A stretch of DNA of 64,000 nt from [Clostridium] innocuum (GCA_012317185.1 CP048838.1:3162001-3226000); one strand, 5' to 3'; counted from the first letter of the stretch, positions 42,818 through 52,634 are shown. The notes: generated by a model from the letters alone, not told the origin. Numbers and translations are program-made.

Positions 42818-45747
42818 TGCAGAAGAATTCCCTGTTTCGCAGGCTGCTGATAACGCTCACGCTGACCGGTGCCGCGATCTGTCTGATCTTTATGGGTACG
42901 GTTTTTGCCGGTGGTACCATCAGCAATCTGAAGGATATCTCTTATCATCTCTTTCATCAGCGGGTGAAATTCAGGGTATCGGATCTGCAGGAAATCATGG
43001 CAACCGATCTGTATCAGCAGGATACCTACAAGGAACTGCTACAGGAATGTGAAAAGGTTTATCATAATGCTGCCGCCTATCAGAACAGCAGGGAGCTGCC
43101 GGCATCCGTCCTGAAGCAGATGGATGCCTTCTCCAAGCTGAAATACATCACAGGCTCCTATGTTATATTTGATAAGGATGTCTTTCATACCGATAGCTAC
43201 CCTGCCTATTATCTGACAGATGGTACCCCCGGTGACACATATAATGATAAAAGCGATATCATTGCACGCTTTGGCAATGCAAGTGCTCTCAAAAAAGCAG
43301 GCTACTCTCTGCATTCCGAGTGGAAAACCTTCATGAAGCTATCAGAAAAGGATGAAAACGACGGCTTTTACTTCCGTCCCTATCAGGCGACGGTAAACAA
43401 TCCAAGGGAAGAAATTAAAAGCTACGGCTATTGGGGTACGAGCATACGTATGCAGGATAATGAAACCGAGTTCATCACCTATTCCTTTCCTCTGATTAGC
43501 TCTGAGCATCAGGTGTACGGTGTTGCCGGTGTGGAAATATCCCTTGATTTTCTAAAAAAATATCTTCCCTATGAAGAATTAAACGATGATTCCAGCAATG
43601 CCTATCTGCTGGCATGCAAAAATAAGAATACCGACACCTATGAAGTGGTATACAGCAATGGTCCCAACTATCGCAGTCTGTTTCCTATCGGAAAGAAATT
43701 CGAGCTGGAGGATGCCGCCGGTGAACGCGGCTCCACCCTGACGGTAAACGATCGATTACTTGTCATGCAGCAGGAACAGCTGCACCTTTATGAAAGCAAT
43801 ACGCCCTTTGTCGAGCAGGAATGGTATCTGATCGGTACGCTGGAATACGACGCACTGTACAGCAGCGCAATTCGTCTTCAGAAAACCATTCTCTGGACAA
43901 TGCTGGGCTCGATACTGCTCGCCTTCATCATCGCTCTTTTCACAAGCATGAAATTCTCACATCCGATTGCACAGCTTGCCAAGGTATTGAAGAATTTCGA
44001 TCCGAATGATGAAATGCATCTGCCGAGAGTGAAAGTACTGGAGGTTGATGAGCTTGCTTCCTCCATTGAGGAATTAAGCAGAAATCTGTCCACAGCGGAA
44101 TCCAGACTTTCCCAGGTCATCCATGCGCTGGATATGCCAATCGGCGCCATTGAGGTCTATGATTCCGGACTCGTTTACTGCACGGAGGAAATTCCCCATC
44201 TGCTCTGCTTTCATAACAGAAAACGAACCTCCTATACACATAAGGAATTTGTACAGGAAATCGAGGTTTTCAAAAAGCGTATAGAAATCTTTGAAGAAAA
44301 AGAGGAATGGCAGGACGGCAGACAGGTCCACACCTATGTGATCTCGCATCAGCTGGATGAGCATGAAACATGGCTACGCTTCATCCTTTCCCAACATGAG
44401 GGAACCCATGTCATTGTCGTTATGGATGTCAGTGATGAAATCCGCGAAAAACGCAAGCTGACCTATGAGCGCGATCACGATGTACTCACGCAGCTCTTTA
44501 ACAGAAGGGCCTTCCGCAGCCGCGTGGAAGCGATTCTGAGCGGAGATGCCTGCGGAATCTGCGCCATGATTTTATGGGATCTTGACAACCTGAAGGTAAT
44601 CAATGACACCTATGGACACGACGCCGGTGATCAGCTCATCTGTGCCACCGCCCGCTATCTGCAAAAGCTCTCCTCCTCCCGCTGCATCGTATCGCGTATG
44701 GCAGGGGATGAATTCCTTGTCTTCTTCCATCACTATCAAAAGGAAAGTGAAATTCGTACGATTGTTGAGGGTATGCATCGACAGATCAACGCACACAAAA
44801 TCACCTTTACAGGGAAAGAAGAAATCCGAATTCGCCTGTCTGCGGGGATTGCCTGGTATCCAAAGGATGCGCAGGACTTTGATACGCTCAGTAAATATGC
44901 CGACTTTGCCATGTATTCCATCAAGAGTACACAGAAGGGCGGTATTGAGGAATTCCAGCCAAGCACCTATCATAAGGACAAGCTGCTGCTCAGCGGCCGC
45001 AATGAGCTGAATGAAATACTGGACCATAATCTGGTCAGCTATGCATATCAGCCGATCGTCCACCTGAAATCAAAAGAAATCTACGCCTTTGAAGCACTGA
45101 TGCGTCCACGCAGTACGATTATCACATCTCCGGTGGATATCCTGCGCGTTGCCAGATCGCAGAGTCAGCTTTACCGTGTGGAATTCATGACCTGGACGCA
45201 GTCAATCGCTCAGTTTGCGGACTTCCACTCTGCCTTTCCCAAGACCCGTCTGTTCATCAACTCCATCCCCAGCATCCCGATGCTGGATGATCTGACACAG
45301 AGTCTCGAACAGCAGTATAAAGAGCATCTGCCGTTGCTGGTCATCGAGATGATTGAAACAGATGAAATCGAACAGCATTATCTGGAAACCAAGCAGCAGT
45401 TTGCAAAGCGCTGGGACGCACATATCGCGATTGATGATTTCGGAAGCGGCTATAGCAACGATTCCACCCTCTTAAACGTCGCAGCAAACTATATTAAGAT
45501 TGATATGATGTTTGTACGTGATATTCATAAGGATGAAAACAGGCAGCGACTGGTTGAAAACATGATTACCTTTGCCCATCGCCAGCATATCCGTGTAATC
45601 GCTGAAGGTGTGGAAACCAAAGAAGAGCTGCAGCAGCTGATTCGCATGGATGTGGATTTTGTACAGGGCTATTATCTTGGAAAGCCGGCACTTCAGATAA
45701 GCGATATCTGCGAAGCAGACATACGCAGAAAGCTCAGTAATCTTTAG
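42817..45747 (+). CDS. Large membrane sensor with PAS-like, GGDEF and EAL domains
   Basis: This 976-residue protein has a membrane helix at 8-30, an extracellular Cache-like sensor of about 320 residues, a second helix at about 358-378, a HAMP-like linker, a PAS-like segment (about 430-555), a GGDEF domain and an EAL domain. The cyclase signature is AGDEF (about 629-633), a variant found in active diguanylate cyclases, with DLDNLKVINDTYGHDAGD upstream. The EAL domain starts with EALMRP (about 760), then IEMIET, IDDFGSGYSN, IKIDMMF, VIAEGVE and VQGYYLGKP. It may both make and break c-di-GMP. The start overlaps the lipoprotein stop. Confidence 0.92.
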   Translation: MQKNSLFRRLLITLTLTGAAICLIFMGTVFAGGTISNLKDISYHLFHQRVKFRVSDLQEIMATDLYQQDTYKELLQECEKVYHNAAAYQNSRELPASVLKQMDAFSKLKYITGSYVIFDKDVFHTDSYPAYYLTDGTPGDTYNDKSDIIARFGNASALKKAGYSLHSEWKTFMKLSEKDENDGFYFRPYQATVNNPREEIKSYGYWGTSIRMQDNETEFITYSFPLISSEHQVYGVAGVEISLDFLKKYLPYEELNDDSSNAYLLACKNKNTDTYEVVYSNGPNYRSLFPIGKKFELEDAAGERGSTLTVNDRLLVMQQEQLHLYESNTPFVEQEWYLIGTLEYDALYSSAIRLQKTILWTMLGSILLAFIIALFTSMKFSHPIAQLAKVLKNFDPNDEMHLPRVKVLEVDELASSIEELSRNLSTAESRLSQVIHALDMPIGAIEVYDSGLVYCTEEIPHLLCFHNRKRTSYTHKEFVQEIEVFKKRIEIFEEKEEWQDGRQVHTYVISHQLDEHETWLRFILSQHEGTHVIVVMDVSDEIREKRKLTYERDHDVLTQLFNRRAFRSRVEAILSGDACGICAMILWDLDNLKVINDTYGHDAGDQLICATARYLQKLSSSRCIVSRMAGDEFLVFFHHYQKESEIRTIVEGMHRQINAHKITFTGKEEIRIRLSAGIAWYPKDAQDFDTLSKYADFAMYSIKSTQKGGIEEFQPSTYHKDKLLLSGRNELNEILDHNLVSYAYQPIVHLKSKEIYAFEALMRPRSTIITSPVDILRVARSQSQLYRVEFMTWTQSIAQFADFHSAFPKTRLFINSIPSIPMLDDLTQSLEQQYKEHLPLLVIEMIETDEIEQHYLETKQQFAKRWDAHIAIDDFGSGYSNDSTLLNVAANYIKIDMMFVRDIHKDENRQRLVENMITFAHRQHIRVIAEGVETKEELQQLIRMDVDFVQGYYLGKPALQISDICEADIRRKLSNL

Positions 45748-45890
45748 CATCGCTATTGCACGGCAGCTAAAAGTATGCTGTGAGGTAAAAAAGGTTGCTT
45801 CAGCTCCTACCCGTATCTATTGCTAAAGCTGTTTCTATATCACAAAAGGCGCAGCATCCCTGTGGATCTTCCCCGATATAAATAATGAAA

Positions 45891-45946
45891 AAAGGAGAAT
45901 TCAATCCTATTGTATTTCATCAATAGAAATTGAATTCTTCTTTTTA
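45891..45946. terminator. Bidirectional terminator downstream of the second GGDEF-EAL operon
   Basis: AAAGGAGAATTCAAT and ATTGAATTCTTCTTTTT form a long stem with an inner TATTG/CAATA. Runs of A before and T after make it suitable in both directions, between the converging GGDEF-EAL and BglG-like genes. Otherwise 45748-46058 shows no gene. Confidence 0.75.
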
Positions 45947-46058
45947 TGAACACTGAAAGATGAAACTCCCTGAGACGCTGTACCTTTTTCTGTATACCAT
46001 TATAAGCAGCGGCTGCATTACGCTTAGAAGTAGCGCAGAACACAGCTGCTTCTGCAAG

Positions 46059-47846
46059 TTACATGAGATGCGGCAGCTGCTTGCGCAGACACTCCTTCAG
46101 CTGCATCAGCTGCTCCTGCAATCGCTCATAGGAGGTATGGACAAAGCCTGCCATACATACCTGACGGATTCCCTTCCCTTCGATATACAGCTGCTTTTTC
46201 AGCGCTATCATCGAGATAAAGGATTTGCTGAATCGCTCATCATACAGCACCACCAGCATGCAGTCGCGAAGCAGAAGCCGATGCATGGGAAGCATGGCAG
46301 TGAAGTCCTCATACGTACCTGTTTTGCAGTTTTCCTGATAGCATTGAAACAGATACGAAACAAGAGCATCCTCATCAGCGGCATGATGCGCACACATGCT
46401 GCAGGATATCGGCTGCAGTGCTGATCGCTGCTGCCGCAGCTGCTTCAGATAAAGCTGGAGCTTTTGAATATCGCTGTCCTGTATCATACTGCTGATCTCC
46501 ACATTGGGAACCTGTTTATGCAGATAATCGAATGTTATGAAGAAATCAACCTCTGCAGCAGCCGCATCAATTTCATCCTCCGTCAGAATACGCACAATAT
46601 CAATATTCGGCAGCGCTTCACTGATCCGCATACGGCCATAATATGCCAGCTCCAAGGAGCAGTTGACAATCATTCCCGCACGAAAACGCACCTGCATATC
46701 CAGCTGATGAAAATATGGCAGTAAAAGCATGGATAAGCGTGTATATTCGCTCTCGTACAGCTGCAGCCCGCGCAGTTTTTCATCCTTATGAAACAGGCGC
46801 ATAACACTGAGGAACTCCGCCATGGAATCAAATTTCACCTGTGTATCATTATAATGGAGCACCCGCATGGCATGATGCTTTCGTATCATCGCTGTCTGCA
46901 GCAGAATGGAAAAGAGAATCGGAAGCTCCTCATCCGGCTCCCCGTGATATTCCTGCTTCAGCAACGCAAAGAAACGCGCACTCAGCTGCCTGGTTTCCTC
47001 ATTCACTACAAATTCATGCAGCATGCTTCTATTCCACTGCCGTGCCCCGCTTTCTATCAGCTGTTCCAGAAACCGCATTTCCTCACCGTTAACATCCACA
47101 TGGAAATAATCCTGAAGCATGGTATGGACCCGTCTGTTTCCCACATAGGGCGTTTGCTCCTGCAGGCCATAGCCCATCTGAATCCGTTTCATCATAACGC
47201 CGAGATAAATACTGAAATGATGCAGCGCATTCGCCGTAAAGCGATACCGATAGGCATCCTCGTACAGCCGCAGAATATCGCGAAACAGAGACTGATGCTC
47301 CTGCAGAAAAACCGGTTCAATACTCATAATCATCGCCTTATCCGCTCGCTGATAAAAATAGTACAGCACAAACAGACGAAGCTGCCGCTCGTCCCCGTCG
47401 ATATGCAAATGTGTCCCCTTCGTGATTTTCAGATGAAACATCCGCAGCATACTTTCCCAGCACAGCAAATCTTCCTTCAGCTGAAGACGGTTTGTATACA
47501 ATTCATCGGCAAGCGTATCCATCGTGTACGGCTCCTGTCGAAACAGCAGTAAGATCATACCGTGATAAAACCTGTCCAAATCCGGCTTGATTTCCAGAAC
47601 CCTGGATTCCAGCAGATAGCGGACATACTCCTCCTCCCGCTCCATCAGAAGCATCCGTACACCGCTTCCCCGCTTGGTCTGAATCCGTGATGTTACCTCA
47701 TTCATATGCAGATAGGCATTGATTGCCTTAATATCATTGCGTATCGTTTTCTCACTGAAGCCGAATTCCCCGCATAATTCCTGAATTGGCTGATAATGCT
47801 TCTGTGACAGCAGATACAGAAGCAGTTTTCGCTGTCGCTGGTTCAT
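46059..47846 (-). CDS. BglG/Mga-like transcriptional regulator
   Basis: This 595-residue protein begins with a helix-turn-helix of HTH_11 type (RKLLLYLLSQKHYQPIQELC, FSEKTIRNDIKAIN; about 5-45), then a second DNA-binding or Mga-like region and helical domains like the PRD/Mga modules (about 170-400). A C-terminal alpha/beta part includes a IIB-like segment (IVRILTEDEIDAAAAEVDFF) and a IIA-like end. This is the layout of PTS-controlled activators of the BglG/MtlR group. It is divergent from the MFS-amidohydrolase operon, its probable target. No PTS is adjacent, and phosphorylation sites are not obvious. Confidence 0.8.
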   Translation of the reverse strand: MNQRQRKLLLYLLSQKHYQPIQELCGEFGFSEKTIRNDIKAINAYLHMNEVTSRIQTKRGSGVRMLLMEREEEYVRYLLESRVLEIKPDLDRFYHGMILLLFRQEPYTMDTLADELYTNRLQLKEDLLCWESMLRMFHLKITKGTHLHIDGDERQLRLFVLYYFYQRADKAMIMSIEPVFLQEHQSLFRDILRLYEDAYRYRFTANALHHFSIYLGVMMKRIQMGYGLQEQTPYVGNRRVHTMLQDYFHVDVNGEEMRFLEQLIESGARQWNRSMLHEFVVNEETRQLSARFFALLKQEYHGEPDEELPILFSILLQTAMIRKHHAMRVLHYNDTQVKFDSMAEFLSVMRLFHKDEKLRGLQLYESEYTRLSMLLLPYFHQLDMQVRFRAGMIVNCSLELAYYGRMRISEALPNIDIVRILTEDEIDAAAAEVDFFITFDYLHKQVPNVEISSMIQDSDIQKLQLYLKQLRQQRSALQPISCSMCAHHAADEDALVSYLFQCYQENCKTGTYEDFTAMLPMHRLLLRDCMLVVLYDERFSKSFISMIALKKQLYIEGKGIRQVCMAGFVHTSYERLQEQLMQLKECLRKQLPHLM

Positions 47847-47903
47847 ACATCTCCCGCTTTCCTCTTTGTAAAAATTTTACCACAGTTACGGTAATTTTGC
47901 TAC

Positions 47904-47931
47904 TTAACAACGCCTTCAACAGGCCTATAAT
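47904..47931 (+). promoter_or_regulatory. Promoter of the MFS-amidohydrolase operon
   Basis: TTAACA (47904-47909) and TATAAT (47926-47931) are 16 bases apart. Upstream, GTAAAAATTTTAC at about 47868-47880 is a palindrome located in the 127-base space shared with the divergent regulator and is a candidate operator. Confidence 0.6.
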
Positions 47932-47973
47932 GGACTATGGTATAGAAAGTAAGTATTTGAGGAGGCAATAGCT

Positions 47974-49572
47974 ATGGAAACTGTACTAAAACAAAAGAAA
48001 CAGATGATATATCTTCCACTGATCGTTCTCATGTTTACACAGATTGGAACCTCAGGGGATAATGCGGTTCTCAGTGTCGCGACAAACGCACTGATATCCG
48101 CATTGCATGCAAGTATGAATGACATTCAGCTTGCCAATATGGTGTATTCGCTCTGTGCCGGGGCGTTTATGGTTGCCGGCGGAATGCTGGGAATCATCAT
48201 CGGCTGGAAAAAGAACTTCCGCATCGGTGTGATTCTTGCCATCATCGGAGAGCTCATGCTGGCCATCTCCACCAATGTTGTTATGTTTACCTGGGGCGGC
48301 CGTTTGCTGGTCGGTCTGGGCGCAAGCTTTATGATACCTTCCGTTCTCGGACTGATCCCGGGAATCTACAGTGGTAAGGAACGCGTCTTCGCGTTTGGTG
48401 CCATCGGTGCAGCCACCGGGATTGCGGCAGCCGCAGGTCCCATCGTAGCCGGCTTTCTGCTGGATGCATTTGGTTTTCGGGTTGCCTTTGGTGCACTCGC
48501 CGTTTACTTTTTCCTGATTCTCATCGGTTCAACGGCAATCCCCGAGGTTGAGCGTTCAACAAAGAATCTGAAAATGGATGTGCGCGGAACGATCGTTGCG
48601 GCAATCGGTCTGTTCCTGTTTTTGATCGGTATTTCCAAGATTTCCGTATGGGGACTTATAACACCGCTGCAGGCACCGTTTACGCTTTTTGGAATCTCCC
48701 CATCCCTGCCGCTTGCGCTGCTTGGTGTCATCATTCTTGCTCTACTGGTCGTTATGGAAAAAAGCATTGAACAGAAGAACGGATGTGCCCTGCTTCCTTC
48801 CTCCTTTCTGAAATCCGCGCAGGTCCGTGCAGGACTGTTCGCCAGCGCCATTGTATTCCTGTATCTGGGAGGTACTGTTATGCTGGTAAATCCCTATCTG
48901 CAGGTTGTCGGTGGGTTCAATGCCGTTCAGACAGGGGTTGCGATGATCTGTGTCGGTGCTCCCATGTTTGCGGCATCCATGGGGGTTCCGAAATATGCAG
49001 CGCAGGTACATCCGAAAACGATTCTTCGCATCGGCTATATCCTGCTTGCCGTTTCCGTGATCCCTATGGCATTCTCTTTGCAGGAGCACGGAGTATCCAT
49101 CGGCATGTATATCGGGTTGATCATTGCCGGTATCGGTCAGGGAATGCTGAGTGCACAGGCAAGCAATGTCGTGGCACTGGCTGTCAATGAGCGTGATGCC
49201 CAGCAATCCGGCGGCATACAGGCTACCGCAAGAAATGTCGGACAGGCAATCGGTGTTGCGGTGCTTGGCATGGTTATGATTTTCACGATCAATGCCAATC
49301 TGGGAAGCAGTATGGAAAAGGATGCATTGCTCTCCGCCTCCCTTGTACAGCAGGAGGAAGCAAAAAATGTCAGCTTTATGTCGGATGAGGCCTTTATCTC
49401 TTCCCTGTCGGATCTCACCATGAAGCCGCAGGAGCAGCAGGAGCTTGTCCGTCTGAATGCACAGGCCCGCATGCATTCCACACAGTATGCACTCTATGTA
49501 CTGGGAATTCTTTCCCTTGTATGTATTTTCAGTACCGGCGGCATTACGATTACAAAAAAAGAACAGGCATAA
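47974..49572 (+). CDS. MFS drug-efflux-type transporter (EmrB/QacA-like, 14 helices)
   Basis: This 532-residue protein has fourteen hydrophobic segments. The conserved motifs are LANMVYSLCAGAFMVAGGML and the motif C region GAATGIAAAAGPIVAGFL of DHA2-type drug:proton antiporters. It begins 34 bases upstream of an amidohydrolase gene and is divergent from a BglG/Mga-like regulator. The natural substrate may be the amidohydrolase substrate or product rather than a drug. Start follows GAGGAGGCAATAGCT. Confidence 0.9.
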   Translation: METVLKQKKQMIYLPLIVLMFTQIGTSGDNAVLSVATNALISALHASMNDIQLANMVYSLCAGAFMVAGGMLGIIIGWKKNFRIGVILAIIGELMLAISTNVVMFTWGGRLLVGLGASFMIPSVLGLIPGIYSGKERVFAFGAIGAATGIAAAAGPIVAGFLLDAFGFRVAFGALAVYFFLILIGSTAIPEVERSTKNLKMDVRGTIVAAIGLFLFLIGISKISVWGLITPLQAPFTLFGISPSLPLALLGVIILALLVVMEKSIEQKNGCALLPSSFLKSAQVRAGLFASAIVFLYLGGTVMLVNPYLQVVGGFNAVQTGVAMICVGAPMFAASMGVPKYAAQVHPKTILRIGYILLAVSVIPMAFSLQEHGVSIGMYIGLIIAGIGQGMLSAQASNVVALAVNERDAQQSGGIQATARNVGQAIGVAVLGMVMIFTINANLGSSMEKDALLSASLVQQEEAKNVSFMSDEAFISSLSDLTMKPQEQQELVRLNAQARMHSTQYALYVLGILSLVCIFSTGGITITKKEQA

Positions 49573-49605
49573 ATTCATGCATCAGTGATAAGGAGATGAG
49601 GAAAG

Positions 49606-51186
49606 ATGCAGAAATTATATACAAATGGTACCATCCTTACGATGAAGGAAAACGAATTATACAGTGAGGCACTGCTGATCAGGAACGGAAGTATTCAGGC
49701 AGTCGGCACAAGGAAGGATCTGGAGCCTCTATGCGAGGCAGATTGTGAGCGAATCGATTTGCAGGGAGCATGCCTGATGCCCTCCTTTATCGATGCGCAC
49801 TCCCACATGCTGCAGTTTGCGAACACCCTGAAATTTGTTCCGCTGAAAAGCTGCACCTGTGTTGCGGATATTCAGGAGGAAATCAAACGCTACATTGAAG
49901 AGAAACAGCTAGCGGATGGTGAATGGGTGATGGGCTTTGGCTATGACCATAATGCACTTGCTGAGCACCGGCATCCAAACTGCCATGAGCTGGATGCCGC
50001 AAGCCGTACGCATCCTATCATTCTTGCACACTCCTCCTTCCACATGGGAGTCTTAAATACCATGGCTCTGCAGGCTTATGGTCTGGATGACAGCGTGAAG
50101 AATCCGGAGGGTGGAAGCTATGGCCGTGATGAGCAGGGACACCTGAACGGATATATGGAAGAGGTTACCTTCATGCGCGGTCCCGGAGAACGTGTCATGA
50201 GTCTGGAAAACATTGATGCGTATGCCGTCGAGGCACAGAAAATCTATGCCAGCTTCGGTATTACCACAGCACAGGAGGGCTTTGCGCACAGGAGCGAGGT
50301 GGATATTTACGAACGCCTTGGCCGCAGCGATCAGATGCTGCTGGATATGGTTGCATACGTGGATATCGTGGAGGACAGCGAGGTTGTTCAGCAAAGAGAG
50401 GACCTTAAGGAGTACAGGAACCACTTTCGCATCGGCGGCTACAAGCTGTTTCTGGACGGCTCCCCACAGGGTAAGACGGCATGGATGAGCAAGCCGTATG
50501 TAAACAGCGGTGATTATTGCGGCTATCCGATCTATACGGATGAGCAGGTGGACGGCTACGTACAGCAGGCTCTTGATGAACACCGCCAGCTGCTGGTGCA
50601 CTGCAACGGAGATGCCGCAAGCCAGCAGATGCTGAACGGCTATCATCACAGCAGACAGAAAACCACAGATACCCGTCCGGTCATGGTACATTCCCAAACC
50701 CTGCGTCCGGATCAGCTGCCGCAGCTGAAAGAAACCGGCGTGATGCCAAGCTATTTTGTTGCCCATGTATATCACTGGGGTGATGTACACCTTGTCAATT
50801 TCGGAAAACAGCGGGCAGAAAATATCTCCTGTACCGCCAGTGCCCTGAAAAATCACATTCCCTTTACCTTCCATCAGGATACCCCGGTTATTCTGCCGGA
50901 TATGCTGGAAAGTGTATGGGCTGCAGTCAATCGTGTCACGAAGAATGGTGTCGTACTGGGTGAACAGCAGCGCATCAGTGTTCTGGAAGCACTGAAGGCT
51001 GTGACCATTAACGCCGCCTATCAGTATTTCGAGGAGGACCGCAAGGGTACACTGGAGGCCGGAAAGCTGGCAGATCTGGTTATTCTAAATGAGGATCCAT
51101 TAAAGGCTGAGCCGATGAAGCTCCGTGACATTCAGGTCATGGAAACCATCAAGGAAGGCCGTACTATTTATAAAAAAGCAGCATAG
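49606..51186 (+). CDS. YtcJ-like metal-dependent amidohydrolase
   Basis: This 526-residue protein has the amidohydrolase-superfamily layout of the YtcJ/NfdA group: beta-sandwich start (LYTNGTILTMKENELYSEAL), the metal site DAHSHM near 64-69, a catalytic-lysine region GYKLFLDGSPQGKTAWM near 280, VHCNGDAA near 335, VHSQTLRPDQL and a late DTPV metal Asp near 425. The group hydrolyses N-formyl or N-acyl compounds and cyclic amides; the substrate is unknown. It follows the transporter gene in one operon. Confidence 0.9.
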   Translation: MQKLYTNGTILTMKENELYSEALLIRNGSIQAVGTRKDLEPLCEADCERIDLQGACLMPSFIDAHSHMLQFANTLKFVPLKSCTCVADIQEEIKRYIEEKQLADGEWVMGFGYDHNALAEHRHPNCHELDAASRTHPIILAHSSFHMGVLNTMALQAYGLDDSVKNPEGGSYGRDEQGHLNGYMEEVTFMRGPGERVMSLENIDAYAVEAQKIYASFGITTAQEGFAHRSEVDIYERLGRSDQMLLDMVAYVDIVEDSEVVQQREDLKEYRNHFRIGGYKLFLDGSPQGKTAWMSKPYVNSGDYCGYPIYTDEQVDGYVQQALDEHRQLLVHCNGDAASQQMLNGYHHSRQKTTDTRPVMVHSQTLRPDQLPQLKETGVMPSYFVAHVYHWGDVHLVNFGKQRAENISCTASALKNHIPFTFHQDTPVILPDMLESVWAAVNRVTKNGVVLGEQQRISVLEALKAVTINAAYQYFEEDRKGTLEAGKLADLVILNEDPLKAEPMKLRDIQVMETIKEGRTIYKKAA

Positions 51187-51229
51187 CCATAAGCAATATG
51201 GGCAATGAAACAGGGACTTAGGCTGATGA

Positions 51230-51262
51230 AAAGCAGGCAAAATGAAAATTGCCCGCTTTTTT
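51230..51262 (+). terminator. Terminator of the MFS-amidohydrolase operon
   Basis: GCAGGCAA, AATGAAAA, TTGCCCGC followed by TTTTTTTATT, 44 bases after the amidohydrolase stop. Confidence 0.8.
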
Positions 51263-51411
51263 TATTGCCATCCTGAAGCTGCAGCAAAGCTTTCTACTCT
51301 TTATCTGCCTTTCAAAGATGCCGTATGCCAGCATTTTCCCTTAAAGCTTCACGCTGCTTTATACGATTCACAGTCCGACAGCTTCTTTATTTATATGTAT
51401 TATATGTATGA

Positions 51412-51720
51412 TCAGCTGAAGATACCTCCGTTATAGCGATACTGAGCATAGAGCATAACTCCGATTCCCGGAAGCAGACCGCCAAACAACACCGGCAGAA
51501 AAAGCACCTTTTGGCACGACAGAATCACTGCAGAGCTGACAAAGCATATCCCCACAACAGCAAGCCCCACTCCCATCAGATGCAGATAGGGTGTGATATC
51601 CTCTTCCTTCATATTCTGATAATGATAATCATGCAGAAATGCAATACGCCTTCGCATGCCAATCTCCACTGCAAAATAAAGCATCAGCGCACCCAATGCC
51701 AGAAAAATAATAGCTGCCAT
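51412..51720 (-). CDS. DUF3784-like small membrane protein
   Basis: This 102-residue protein has three membrane helices (about 2-20, 47-68 and 72-92). The loop between the first two, FLHDYHYQNMKEEDITPYLH, is like the DUF3784 family (KYHYKNVKKEDIKAY), whose role is unknown. Start follows GGGAGGAAGCGAT. It stands alone between convergent neighbours. Confidence 0.7.
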   Translation of the reverse strand: MAAIIFLALGALMLYFAVEIGMRRRIAFLHDYHYQNMKEEDITPYLHLMGVGLAVVGICFVSSAVILSCQKVLFLPVLFGGLLPGIGVMLYAQYRYNGGIFS

Positions 51721-52002
51721 ATCGCTTCCTCCCCTTCTTTTTCATCATTATATGCTATGTATTATTATTTCACAAGACGCAAAACGGCATAAGTTCTCTT
51801 GTGCGGATGCTAAACGAAAAAGCCTGCAGGCATCGTTTTCGTGAAGGACTCAATTCACTGCCCGTGTAAAATATGTGAGGCTTCCTCTGATGATGACAAG
51901 AGCATAGAAGGTACATGTCCTTCTATCTCTAGTGTTTTACAGCCTTTGCACTGATTATTTAAAGCCCAAAATCATAACGGACTATAGAAAAAAATCATGT
52001 TT
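51721..52002. other. Intergenic region upstream of the hsp20 CIRCE
   Basis: No gene is visible on either strand. The right edge leads into the CIRCE-promoter block at 52003. Confidence 0.45.
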
Positions 52003-52044
52003 TTAGCACTCTAGTATTGACAGTGCTAAATTATGTGATATAAT
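52003..52044 (+). promoter_or_regulatory. CIRCE operator overlapping the hsp20 promoter
   Basis: TTAGCACTC (52003-52011), 9 bases and CAGTGCTAA (52021-52029) form CIRCE with one mismatch. TTGACA (52017-52022), 16 bases and TATAAT (52039-52044) form a consensus promoter, so HrcA would cover the -35 box. This is the same arrangement as at htpG. A leader of about 130 bases follows. Confidence 0.92.
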
Positions 52045-52182
52045 AACAGTGAAGATGAGGTAAGGTACCTGTAGGACATGGTTTTAGGAATCGAGGCGAT
52101 GGATATAGTATTGCTTCCCGCAGATATTTGTACACATCTGAAAAATCTGAATCATACAATACGATAGAAAGAGGTGGACTTT

Positions 52183-52596
52183 ATGATGAGATTTTTACCA
52201 GACGTATTTACAGACACATTTGAAGACATGTGGAAGGATCCGTTTTTCACAAAGAGCAACAGCTGCATGAAAACAGATGTTCGTGAGCTAGACGGTAACT
52301 ATCTGCTGGACATGGAGCTGCCTGGTTATAAGAAGGAAGACATTCATCTGGATTTAAAGGATGGATACCTCAACATTACAGCCGCAAAAAACAGTTCCAA
52401 CGAAGAGAAGGATGACAAAGGAAACATCATCCGTCAGGAGCGCTACAGCGGTTCCTGTGCTAGAAGCTTTTATGTCGGAAATGCAATCCGTGAGGAGGAT
52501 ATCCGTGCAAGCTTCGACAACGGCGAACTGAAAATCACCTTCCCGAAGGAAGAGAGCCGCAAGGTTGAAGAAAAACGCTTTATTCCTATTGAATAA
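52183..52596 (+). CDS. Hsp20/alpha-crystallin-family small heat-shock protein
   Basis: About 137 residues: a short N-terminal arm (MMRFLPDVFTDTFEDMW), the alpha-crystallin domain from about 30 to 125 (VRELDGNYLLDMELPGYKKE, then ASFDNGELKITFPKEE) and a C-terminal tail ending RFIPIE, the I-x-I-like anchor. It binds unfolding proteins without ATP. ATG at 52183 is chosen because AGAGGTGG is spaced correctly; a GTG nine bases earlier overlaps that site. Control by CIRCE/HrcA is seen in the promoter. Confidence 0.93.
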   Translation: MMRFLPDVFTDTFEDMWKDPFFTKSNSCMKTDVRELDGNYLLDMELPGYKKEDIHLDLKDGYLNITAAKNSSNEEKDDKGNIIRQERYSGSCARSFYVGNAIREEDIRASFDNGELKITFPKEESRKVEEKRFIPIE

Positions 52597-52604
52597 GTGT
52601 GAGA

Positions 52605-52634
52605 GGATGCGTAAAAAGCATCCTTTTTCTTTTT
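52605..52634 (+). terminator. hsp20 terminator
   Basis: GGATGC, GTAAAAA, GCATCC followed by TTTTTCTTTTT, 8 bases after the hsp20 stop. Confidence 0.88.

Noticed and set aside
51242..51436. Plus-strand ORF of 64 codons after the amidohydrolase
   Set aside because: It begins inside the transcription terminator, has no ribosome binding site and overlaps the DUF3784-like gene.
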